This document shows, in pieces, positions 15,397 to 22,600 of a stretch of DNA of 52,500 nt (position 1 is its first letter; the number at the start of each line of letters is the position of its first letter). The DNA is taken from assembly GCA_905221605.1 (NCBI GenBank), contig CAJNDS010000289.1, forward strand, positions 22,501 to 75,000. Reading direction: 5' to 3'. The position numbers were made by a program, and so were the translations under genes. Source of the stretch: Symbiodinium natans. Taxonomy: Eukaryota; Sar; Dinophyceae; Suessiales; Symbiodiniaceae. Below the pieces are notes generated by a model. It had not been told where the DNA came from, did no database searches, and worked only from the letters and a program-made list of their open reading frames with translations.

Positions 15397-18300
15397 GGCA
15401 AGCAGGCCTACGGGATCACCTGGAACCTGGCCGCAGAAGGGCACTTAGAGGCAATTAGCGGCGCTGTTTTGCGCGCAGAGCCGAAGGTGCTCGTGATTGG
15501 GCTTGAGGGCAAGAATGTGCCCCGAGCTTTCCTTCAGCTAGTCGTCCGGTGTGCGCAGGAACGCACGCGCGCGGGCGCCCACGTCGCGCTGCATTTGCAG
15601 GCACAAAAAGGCGAGTGGGAACCCTGGCGGCTAGAGGAGTGGGGCGCCTTGTTTGGGACGCTCGCAGAGCCACGCTGGCCTTGGGCTTTCGTGCGGGCTG
15701 ACATATGCCAGTTCGCGCGGGCCAGTGGCCGCGACAACCTCGTTGAGAGCGGGGCCCTGTGGCTCGCCGATTTCAGCTTAGAATCGGTAGGTTTGAGGTG
15801 TAGTAGGCCGGATGCGTTAGGCGCAGTGCAGCACAAGCACGTTGGGCGCGCGCAAGCCGACTACAACCTCATAGGGGCGGCTTTCTGCGCATCACTCCAG
15901 GACCTTGGTCTGAGGGGCGCAGAAGAGCTGTGCACCGCTGCAGTTGAAAGCTTTCCAGCCACTGCGGGTGCGGATAGCGCCGCGGCTGCACCACAGCCCT
16001 CTCCAGTCATTCCCCTCCCGGACGTGCGCTCGGGCGAGGACCTCACGCCAGCAGAGCGTGCGGAGCTGGATAAGGAGGTGGATAAGTACGCCGCTGAGAA
16101 GGAAGCGTTTTGGCGAACCAAGGCGGACGCCAAGGACTGGGATTCCGTCCGGGCTGACCTTGAGGTCTATGCTCTTGCGGGCGAGAAGGTCGCGGAGGAT
16201 CCTAGGCGCACCGAGGCCTATAGAGACCTCGTATGGTCGGGTTTGAAGATCGAGCCTGGACCAACCAGACCAGGGCTGACCGATGCTGACATCGCAGCCG
16301 TCAGGGAGGTCATACGGCGAAAGGCCGCTGGGTTCTGGGTGGAGGACACCACCAGGACCACGGTCAGGAAGTTCGCCCATGACTGCATCCCCACCGGGCC
16401 GCCGGTCTCGTCCCAGCCTCACAGTCTGAGGGGCGAGTCCGCGCAATGGGTCGACGACAAGCTTGAAGAAGAATGCAAGCGGGGTCAGTTGATCCGCGGC
16501 AGCTCGGCTTGGGGATCTGCGCCGTTTCCGACCAAGGAAATGCCCAGCTACAAGCGGCATAGGAAGCGACGCTTGGTGGTTGACTACCGCCGTGTGAATG
16601 CCCGAATTAAGCGCTCCACGTACTATTGTCGGCGGGGTAGCGATGTGCTCGCCGCCGCAGTAGGTTCGGTTTGGTATACCTTCGTGGATGCGGTTAGTGG
16701 GTTTAATCAAATTAGGAACACCAAGCGTGCTCGCGAGGTGTTGGCCATTGTGGCAAGATCAGGGAAATATCTCCCTGTCGGCCTCACCTTTGGCCCGATT
16801 AACGGCCCAGATGATTTCAACTTTGTGGTTGATAGGGCCTATGCCCCCGGCAGAGGTAGGCGCCTTAAGTATACTAAGGAGTGGATAGCCTACGTGGATG
16901 ATCTTACTGTTAGGACGGGTAGGGTCATTGATGGGCAGTTTTTCACTGATGCCCAAGCCGAGGGGGCGGTGCGCGAAGCGTGCGCCAAAGGGGCAGTCGC
17001 AGCTCCGCAGAGCGCGTCGTCTGCTCTTGAAGCCTTAGGCGTTCGCGGTGCGCACAACACCAAGCGCGCGAACCATGACGCGGCGCGCTCAGACCAGAAT
17101 CACCCCACGCGCGTTCTGATGCTCAGGATGTTGGGGCTGTTCGGGTGTTTCTGTGTTCAGGGCGGGTGTTTTTGGGGCGGGCCGTTTCCCAGGTCGCCGG
17201 TCTGCGGGCAGAAGGATTTTTCGTCGTTCGTCGCGTGCAGCTTCGTTCCTCTGTCTCGCAGCCAGTGTTTTGCAAGCAGGCCTAGAGGTTCGGTCCAAGG
17301 TCGAAGCAGAAGCCTTAGAAGCCTTAGAGCCCAGACCTTAAGGAAACTCCCCAAACCCCCGCCGCAGCGGTTCAAGTGTGTTGTAGAACCTAGGGTAGGT
17401 AGTCCCTCCCCGCGTTCGTGCCTGTGCACTGCGCCCCGCTGCGGGTCGCGACCAGACCGCGCGGGAGCGACCGATCGGTCGCCCGGACCTTCGTGGTCAA
17501 CCACAAGGCCCCGCTGCGGGCCGTGCCCTGGCCGCGCGGGAGCGGCTGCCTACCACTACTGCACACCGGCCCCTTGCAGCGGGCCGTGTCCTGGCCGCTC
17601 AAGGGCGCGTCAGGTTTTCCTCGCCCATCGGAGGTCCAGCAAAGCCGCGGGCCTCAGTGCCGCGATGGGTGGAGGAGGGTCGAAGGGCAGGGGCAAGAGC
17701 AAGAGTCCAGGCCCTAAGGGCCGAAAGGGCCCGCCCACGATCGACGACGTGCAGCGTATGCTAGTCCGATGCATGCGGCACGGCGAAGCTGGTTGTAGAG
17801 GCCGGTTCGCTCCGGGCGGCCTCTACCCGGTTGATGAGTTGATCGAACAACTCGGCATCACCATCAACCAGTACAACCAGGCGGTCGCGCACGACGCCAA
17901 CCAGCGGAAACCGAGGTTGGATACCTCGTACGCTGGCTACTTGCGTGCCTTCCAAGGCCACTCGGCCGATTGCGGCCATCCTATGGGATTCATGATGGAG
18001 GGCCTAAGTGAGACCGCCATCAACGATCTTATATATCGGTATGGCCCGGCCATGTGGCACGGCACGGACTTGCATGTCGTGCCGAGCCTGATCGAGAATG
18101 GCTTGATCCCCGGCGGCGGGCCGGGAGGCCGCCTCGGGGTGCACTACGTCCTAGGGCACTGCCCCACGCAGTGGGAGGACGGGAGACGCGGGTTCCGCCG
18201 CGGATCGACTTGCATAGTCGAGGTCCGGTTGGCGGTCCTGCGGGACGCCGGAGTGCCTATCTATGCGGGAGCAGATGGGGTGGCTCTCACTGGCCAGATT

Positions 18301-20952
18301 AGAGCCACCGGCATCTCCCGCATCTGGGCACTCCCCAAAGGCTCAGCTGTTTACTCCATCTTAATAGCTGAGTTAGAAGTGGATCGGTTGATCCAGCATG
18401 TCGACCTAAGGAGTTTAGGCGACACCAGTGCGGGCCCCCACCCGCCGTTGGGGCGAGGACCGAAACTGGGCACGGTCCAAGCGTCCCAAGCTGCTGCGGC
18501 CAGCAGTGGCGCGGCGAGCTCCTCGACGGTTGTGCTGGCCCCTGCGGGCCGTGTCATGGCCGCGGGGGCCGCCCAACCTGTTACCCCTCCTAAGGCCGCG
18601 CCTAAGGCCAAAGGGCGTGCTTCAGGGGCTACTAAGACTTCGAGCTTTCCAGCGAAGCCCAAGGAGTATCCTAGGCGCAACATCCCTGGCCCCAATGCCC
18701 TCGAGGCCGAAGAATTGCTCGAGGAAGAGGCAGCCCAAGAAGCTGAAGGTGTCGAGGAAGATAGTTCCAGCTCGGATCTTCCCGACACGCGGGCGCCCCA
18801 AGCCGCGGTCAAGGTGAAGGAGGACGAAGAGCCCGCTGGTGGGGCCCAGGCCGGGAGCATAGAGGAAGGAGTCCTCGAACTTGGCCAATCGGTGGTCAGC
18901 ACCGCGAAGGAGTACCTCGCGCGGTCCGAAGCTCTTCTGAGAGCGCAGAAACTCCAGTCGAGAATACTGGAGGTGGCGGGAACCGCGATGGTGAAGTTAG
19001 AAAAGATCACCAAGCGTGAGGAATCCCTCAAAACTCTGCGCCGTGGGGGAGAGAATCGGGCGGCCGGGGAAGGCGCCGACGGGGAAGAGGTGTCTGACGA
19101 TGGTCAGGATGCCCCCGGGGGTGCGGGATCGAGCAGTTCCGCCAGGCCTTCAAGAGGCGGGACCGTCCGGTCCGCCCCGGCCCCAGAGGTGCCTCGCCCC
19201 AATGCTGACGGCCACTATGGATGCTCAGCTCCTGGATGCGGGCTGGCCTTTGAGTCGCTGGTGCAATACCACTTGCATCAGGCGGCCTGCCATGGCGCCT
19301 CTCTTCCGCCCAACCTGGGGATCAGCCCCTCCGCACCTCTTGACCCTTTTCGTCAAGACTGGCGGGGACGGTTGTTCCGCCGAGGAAAGGACGGTGGGTA
19401 TGGGGAGGTGCCCATGCTCCGAGTGATTCGGTACCACAAAGCCAACGGGTACGATCACTCGAAGGTCCCGCTCCTGAAGAGAGGGGACCGAATCCAGCTT
19501 GAGGACGGATCGCACCACATTTATGGTGGTAGTCATCCACCGGGGTGGCTTCGCGATGACCCCGAGCTGGATCCCGCTCCAGAGAGTAGCGGTGGAGGGT
19601 CCACGCCCAAGAGCGAGCCCACGGAGGAGGCCGAGCATGGACCTCCGCGGGAGGCCGCTCCGCGCGGGCGGGCCCTCGGGCCGCCGACGAGCGACGTTCA
19701 GCAACGCCTTGCAGAGCGTCGTCGTTCCAAGCGGGATTACTCGCCAGACCTGGTGACGCCTCTTGACGATCTCCATGCCCAGGAGATCGATTCCTTCTTC
19801 GCGGGCGACCCAGCCGCGGATAGCCTTGACGTCATTTTGATGCGCGCCGAGGTTCGCACTAAGTCCCACCTCAACGTTGGCCGGGAGCAAGAAGAGCCCC
19901 TGGTCAAGGAGGAACAGGAGGAGGAAGCTGAGGTTGTCAAGGACGAGGAGGTCTCGGTTGAGATGGAGGCAGGCACCGCGGATGAGGCGGACGATGTCGC
20001 CCTCCCAGCCAACCGAGCCTACGTCGAAGGCCGCTTTTACCCCTACGGCAGCTGGCGGTGCTTCTTCTGCGAAGCCATCAACCCGGTTACCGAGGACCAG
20101 TGCCTCACCACGCACGCGGGCGGCCCGAAAGCGGGCGCCCCGTGCGACGGCCGATGGATCAACGGGATCGACATCGGGTGGTGGGAGGTAGACCCTCAAA
20201 CCGCGCCCGAGCAATGGAGGCGGAGGTTTTCTGCCGAAGCGCTTGAAGACCAACAAGCGCGGGCGGATGCCGCGAGGCTTCTCAGCGATGAGGAACTCGC
20301 TGAAGCCCTCCAGGCGGCCGAGGAGGCGCAGGCGGCCGAGCGCGCCAAGAAGCGAGAGCGGCGCCAGGCGGAGAAGGCGGAGCGCGATGATCACATCAGC
20401 GAAGCGCTCCGCATTGCAGGGTGGCAGTGCCCTAACTGCTATGAATGGAATCTTTCATTCAGGCAGCTGTGCTTTCGCTGCAGCACCCCTCTCCGTTTGG
20501 CAGAGGTCGTCTCTCGCGGGATCCCTGATCCGCGCGTGGCGAAGAGAGGGACTCTGGCTCCGAAAGCAGCCAGGACGAGCTGGAGCACGAGATCCTTCTG
20601 GCCAATCTTGCGATGGACCAAGAAACCATCCAACCTCTTCTTAGAAACAAACACAAGAAGAGGGGCGGTAAGCGACGTCGCGAAGAAGCGACGTACGGCA
20701 AGGGCCGCGACCCTTGGAGTGCTTGGGCAGATGCCCGTGGCAAGGGCCAGGGCAAGCCGAAGGGCAGAGGCAAGTCCGATGCCAAGGGCAAGCGGGGCGC
20801 TTACGCCGCGGGCACAGTTGCCGCGCTCCAACCCCGCCCAAGCACAAGCTGGGTCCCAGCCTTCCCGTGCGGGTCGGCCCGGCCGCCGCCAAGTGTTCCG
20901 CTTCCGCCCCGGACCCCCTTTTTCCTGGGTCGCGGGCTCCTCAATCGGTTGA
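15319..20952 (+). CDS. Retroelement ORF3: RT fingers and palm, Tpt1-like RNA 2'-phosphotransferase, zinc fingers
   Basis: About 1,876 residues (numbered from codon 15322, a TTG). Residues 1-200 continue a methyltransferase-like fold that starts at the end of ORF2. Residues about 330-600 are RT fingers and palm: KRRLVVDYRRVN, D456 in FVDAVSGFNQ, and Y524-VDD. An Arg/Pro/Cys-rich linker with GC-rich repeats (17.1-17.66 kb) leads to Met782. Residues about 810-1010 are Tpt1/KptA-like. A C2H2 finger (C1301-x4-C1306-x12-H1319-x4-H1324) follows, then acidic linkers, a Cys finger starting C1580-x2-C1583, a charged coiled coil, and a RanBP2-type finger (C1703-x2-C1706-x10-C1717-x2-C1720). Beyond about 1735 the sequence looks out of frame, where ORF4's frame becomes the better protein. 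No thumb follows the palm. Confidence 0.8.
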   Translation, partial: RLLGVTRSFPTRLGGTGTGLFQLLCEGKQAYGITWNLAAEGHLEAISGAVLRAEPKVLVIGLEGKNVPRAFLQLVVRCAQERTRAGAHVALHLQAQKGEWEPWRLEEWGALFGTLAEPRWPWAFVRADICQFARASGRDNLVESGALWLADFSLESVGLRCSRPDALGAVQHKHVGRAQADYNLIGAAFCASLQDLGLRGAEELCTAAVESFPATAGADSAAAAPQPSPVIPLPDVRSGEDLTPAERAELDKEVDKYAAEKEAFWRTKADAKDWDSVRADLEVYALAGEKVAEDPRRTEAYRDLVWSGLKIEPGPTRPGLTDADIAAVREVIRRKAAGFWVEDTTRTTVRKFAHDCIPTGPPVSSQPHSLRGESAQWVDDKLEEECKRGQLIRGSSAWGSAPFPTKEMPSYKRHRKRRLVVDYRRVNARIKRSTYYCRRGSDVLAAAVGSVWYTFVDAVSGFNQIRNTKRAREVLAIVARSGKYLPVGLTFGPINGPDDFNFVVDRAYAPGRGRRLKYTKEWIAYVDDLTVRTGRVIDGQFFTDAQAEGAVREACAKGAVAAPQSASSALEALGVRGAHNTKRANHDAARSDQNHPTRVLMLRMLGLFGCFCVQGGCFWGGPFPRSPVCGQKDFSSFVACSFVPLSRSQCFASRPRGSVQGRSRSLRSLRAQTLRKLPKPPPQRFKCVVEPRVGSPSPRSCLCTAPRCGSRPDRAGATDRSPGPSWSTTRPRCGPCPGRAGAAAYHYCTPAPCSGPCPGRSRARQVFLAHRRSSKAAGLSAAMGGGGSKGRGKSKSPGPKGRKGPPTIDDVQRMLVRCMRHGEAGCRGRFAPGGLYPVDELIEQLGITINQYNQAVAHDANQRKPRLDTSYAGYLRAFQGHSADCGHPMGFMMEGLSETAINDLIYRYGPAMWHGTDLHVVPSLIENGLIPGGGPGGRLGVHYVLGHCPTQWEDGRRGFRRGSTCIVEVRLAVLRDAGVPIYAGADGVALTGQIRATGISRIWALPKGSAVYSILIAELEVDRLIQHVDLRSLGDTSAGPHPPLGRGPKLGTVQASQAAAASSGAASSSTVVLAPAGRVMAAGAAQPVTPPKAAPKAKGRASGATKTSSFPAKPKEYPRRNIPGPNALEAEELLEEEAAQEAEGVEEDSSSSDLPDTRAPQAAVKVKEDEEPAGGAQAGSIEEGVLELGQSVVSTAKEYLARSEALLRAQKLQSRILEVAGTAMVKLEKITKREESLKTLRRGGENRAAGEGADGEEVSDDGQDAPGGAGSSSSARPSRGGTVRSAPAPEVPRPNADGHYGCSAPGCGLAFESLVQYHLHQAACHGASLPPNLGISPSAPLDPFRQDWRGRLFRRGKDGGYGEVPMLRVIRYHKANGYDHSKVPLLKRGDRIQLEDGSHHIYGGSHPPGWLRDDPELDPAPESSGGGSTPKSEPTEEAEHGPPREAAPRGRALGPPTSDVQQRLAERRRSKRDYSPDLVTPLDDLHAQEIDSFFAGDPAADSLDVILMRAEVRTKSHLNVGREQEEPLVKEEQEEEAEVVKDEEVSVEMEAGTADEADDVALPANRAYVEGRFYPYGSWRCFFCEAINPVTEDQCLTTHAGGPKAGAPCDGRWINGIDIGWWEVDPQTAPEQWRRRFSAEALEDQQARADAARLLSDEELAEALQAAEEAQAAERAKKRERRQAEKAERDDHISEALRIAGWQCPNCYEWNLSFRQLCFRCSTPLRLAEVVSRGIPDPRVAKRGTLAPKAARTSWSTRSFWPILRWTKKPSNLFLETNTRRGAVSDVAKKRRTARAATLGVLGQMPVARARASRRAEASPMPRASGALTPRAQLPRSNPAQAQAGSQPSRAGRPGRRQVFRFRPGPPFSWVAGSSIG
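16540..16990 (+). other. RT fingers and palm with YVDD, lacking thumb
   Basis: Within ORF3. The metal-binding residues are D456 and the YVDD pair D526-D527. Upstream finger motifs are present (GSAPFPTKEMPSYKRHR, RRLVVDYRRVN). After YVDDLTVRTG about 70 residues follow, then Pro/Arg/Cys-rich sequence, not the thumb found in ORF2. Confidence 0.85.
17752..18360 (+). other. Tpt1/KptA-like RNA 2'-phosphotransferase domain
   Basis: Within ORF3, about residues 811-1013. The family signature appears in order: LVRCMRHG (R819, H820, matching the LRH motif), GGLYPVDELI, then RAFQGHS (R875 to S881), WHGT (H913), GLIPGGGPGGRLGVH (R937, H941) and GADGVALTG (the NGV-LT strand). Tpt1 uses an Arg-His-Arg-Arg set to move the 2'-phosphate left by tRNA splicing onto NAD+, and all four positions have a candidate here. 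The length of about 200 residues fits the family. Its role in a retroelement is unknown: it could act on RNA ends, on the element's RNA, or be a repurposed NAD+-dependent enzyme. Confidence 0.8.
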
Positions 20953-22391
20953 TGCACGCCCTCAACGGGAACATCAACGGCTGGTGGGGCCTGGCGGCTG
21001 CAGCGTCGGCGCCGATTGCCTTGCAGTTGCACCGCGGGGCTGTGCATGTTGTCGAGGACTCCATGCACGCGGTTGCAACAATTTCGGCCGACGTTGTCGA
21101 GGAAATCGGTCATGGGGCCAGGCGGACAGTGTGGGTCGCCGGAACAGCCATCACTCTGGTAGTAGTGATCTTGTGCAGCGCTGTTCTGTGGTACGTGAGT
21201 CGTGCCGTTGCCAATCGCATTGCGCATCTGCGACATGGCAACACCGCGGCCCCTGAGGCGCGGCTGTCTCAACTCCTTGGCTCTGAAGCGACGTTTGAGG
21301 TCGCGAGCACTAAGAAAGGGGTGACCCATAAAGTTTGGGTGCACCTCAAGGAGGAGACAGCTGCCTGTGGCTGTCGTGCTTACCTAGCAGAGGGACGTTG
21401 CGGGCATTGCGATGCCGCAATGGACACCGCTCGATCCCTAGGGTTTTTGCACGCGGCCCAGCGAGGCGCGGGTCCTGCGCTCACAGACTCCATTCGGAGT
21501 ACCGCCTCCGAAGCCCTAGCTAAGGGTAAGGTTGTGTTGGGTTTGGGGAACAGTGAAGGATGTTTCTCCCAACTTGCGGCCAAGAGCCGCGGGCTCTCCT
21601 GCTTTCAGGGGCTCGCGGGTCGTGACCTGGCCGCGGCCCCAGCAGATGGAGCGAGCGCAGCCCACGCACAGTCCGGCTTCGTGCAACGTGCCGCCACTGC
21701 CACTGTGGCGCGCACACCCAGCCGGAGGAACAAGGGCCCAGTCCCCGCTAGGAGTTCTCCAGTCAAAGAAGCGGAATTCCTTGCGGGCGGGCCATACGTT
21801 CAGGCCGCCCAAACGCTGCTTGGGTCTGGAGCAGCAGAGGATGTGATCTACATCCGGGCGTACAGCTTAGATTGCCCATCCTGCATCGAGGCAATCGAAG
21901 CGTCGCTTAGCAAGGGCGCAGGCGTTCGGATTGTCGCCGACATGGGACAATGCCACCGCACCAAACTGCAGTGGCAAGCGTTGAAACGCTTGGCGGCTGC
22001 AGGCGCCGAGGTGAAGGTGGGTTGCGGCACATCCGTGCGCGACGCCTATGCTCGCGACGGCCGCGGGGCTAAAGTAGGTACCGGTATCCAAGGGCTTCAC
22101 CATGCCAAGGCCCTTTGCCTACTGCGGCCTGATGGCGCGGTGGTGCTGATTGGGAGCCTCAATTTTACCACAAGCAGCAAAGCCAATGCGGAGGCAGGGC
22201 TTAGGCTTGAGGTCGCCAAGACGCACCCGGTCGCGCAGTCCTACATCGAGGATTTCCAGAGGGTGTCGGCTGAGGCATTCTCCCTCGATGAGGCGGTCGC
22301 AAGGCGCCCTCAGTTGGAGCGAGCCAGTAGCTCCAACGTTGCTGGCATCGCCACTCGTGCCCCCAACACTGCTCCACAGGGTATCGAGTAG
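20529..22391 (+). CDS. Retroelement ORF4: transmembrane segment, SWIM zinc motif and PLD-like nuclease domain
   Basis: 592 residues from the ATG at 20613, although the frame is open from 20529 and the extra residues (ESSQDELEHEILLANLA) look like real protein. A basic N-terminus (KKRGGKRRREE, Gly/Lys-rich) is followed by amphipathic segments and one transmembrane helix at about 173-196 (ITLVVVILCSAVLWYV). A SWIM motif C252-x-C254-x8-C263-x-H265 comes next. A Pro/Arg linker precedes a PLD-superfamily domain (about 395-555) with H497-A-K499, D507 and GSLNFT (N517). One HKD motif per chain resembles bacterial Nuc and mitochondrial PLD/Zucchini, which dimerise. The K-to-D gap is three residues longer than usual. 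Substrate (nucleic acid or lipid) is unknown. It overlaps ORF3 by 424 bases in the -1 frame and ends at TAG 22391. Confidence 0.75.
   Translation, partial: SARGEERDSGSESSQDELEHEILLANLAMDQETIQPLLRNKHKKRGGKRRREEATYGKGRDPWSAWADARGKGQGKPKGRGKSDAKGKRGAYAAGTVAALQPRPSTSWVPAFPCGSARPPPSVPLPPRTPFFLGRGLLNRLMHALNGNINGWWGLAAAASAPIALQLHRGAVHVVEDSMHAVATISADVVEEIGHGARRTVWVAGTAITLVVVILCSAVLWYVSRAVANRIAHLRHGNTAAPEARLSQLLGSEATFEVASTKKGVTHKVWVHLKEETAACGCRAYLAEGRCGHCDAAMDTARSLGFLHAAQRGAGPALTDSIRSTASEALAKGKVVLGLGNSEGCFSQLAAKSRGLSCFQGLAGRDLAAAPADGASAAHAQSGFVQRAATATVARTPSRRNKGPVPARSSPVKEAEFLAGGPYVQAAQTLLGSGAAEDVIYIRAYSLDCPSCIEAIEASLSKGAGVRIVADMGQCHRTKLQWQALKRLAAAGAEVKVGCGTSVRDAYARDGRGAKVGTGIQGLHHAKALCLLRPDGAVVLIGSLNFTTSSKANAEAGLRLEVAKTHPVAQSYIEDFQRVSAEAFSLDEAVARRPQLERASSSNVAGIATRAPNTAPQGIE
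21366..21407 (+). other. SWIM-type zinc motif in ORF4
   Basis: The motif is CGCRAYLAEGRCGH, with C-x-C-x8-C-x-H spacing, preceded by a basic/aromatic strand (THKVWVHLKEE) as in SWIM domains of MULE transposases and other DNA-binding proteins. Confidence 0.7.
21840..22260 (+). other. PLD/HKD nuclease-like domain in ORF4
   Basis: Strand YIRAYSLD, helix SCIEAIEASLSKG, strand VRIVADMG, a second helix/strand pair ending AEVKVG, then GLHHAKALCLLRPDG and VVLIGSLNFTTSSKANAEAG. The spacing from Asp to GSLNFT is six residues, as in Nuc and Zucchini. Confidence 0.75.
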
Positions 22392-22410
22392 GCTGCGGCC
22401 AGTCGGCGCA

Positions 22411-22522
22411 GCGTGGAATCGTTTCCACGCGATTTCTTAGGCGTCACAGCGCGGCACGCTGTCGTGCCTCTTTTGATTGTATTTTGCTAGCGGGCGAAGA
22501 GCCGCGGCAGGGTTTGCCCTGC
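22411..22522 (+). other. Three consecutive perfect hairpins after ORF4
   Basis: Stem 1 is GCGTGGAA/TTCCACGC (22411-22430, loop of four). Stem 2 is GGCACG/CGTGCC (22453-22468, loop of four). Stem 3 is GCAGGG/CCCTGC (22507-22522, loop of four). They begin 20 bases after the ORF4 stop and could be 3' processing, packaging or reverse-transcription signals of the element. Confidence 0.65.
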
Positions 22523-22600
22523 CCATTTTGCCTACCCCGCACTTTTCTTCTCAGCCCGTTGCGGCTGCTGCGGACCGTGTCCTGGTCGCGGCAATGCGCT

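Larger units (their letters stand above)
10013..22592 (+). repeat. Dispersed GC-rich motif, eight copies within the retroelement
   Basis: A motif of about 25 bases with core TGCGGGYCGTGTCC then TGGCCGCGG recurs at about 10013-10039, 11649-11675, 17434-17468, 17508-17545, 17570-17600, 18541-18568, 21610-21640 and 22567-22592. Several copies carry inverted parts (CCGCTGCGG, GGCC...GGCC) that could form small hairpins. Inside ORFs it reads as PAGRV-AA (ORF2, ORF3) or LAGRD-AAA (ORF4), while the last copy is non-coding. The listed span covers first to last copy. Confidence 0.65.
7586..22600 (+). mobile_element. Composite Ty3/gypsy-related retroelement with split RT, Tpt1-like and PLD-like domains
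   Basis: Four long plus-strand frames follow each other with short overlaps over about 15 kb. The order of recognisable parts is CCCH zinc fingers, retropepsin, RT thumb, RNase H, HHCC zinc domain, D,D35E integrase, methyltransferase-like region, RT fingers and palm, Tpt1-like domain, C2H2 and RanBP2-type zinc fingers, transmembrane segment, SWIM motif, PLD HKD motif. The whole stretch is noticeably richer in G+C than its flanks and has no internal stops in the ORFs, which suggests a recent and possibly active copy. Terminal repeats, target duplication and exact ends were not found. Three hairpins at 22411-22522 lie at the presumed 3' end. The classification rests on RNase H and integrase similarity to the Ty3/gypsy group. 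Confidence 0.85.
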
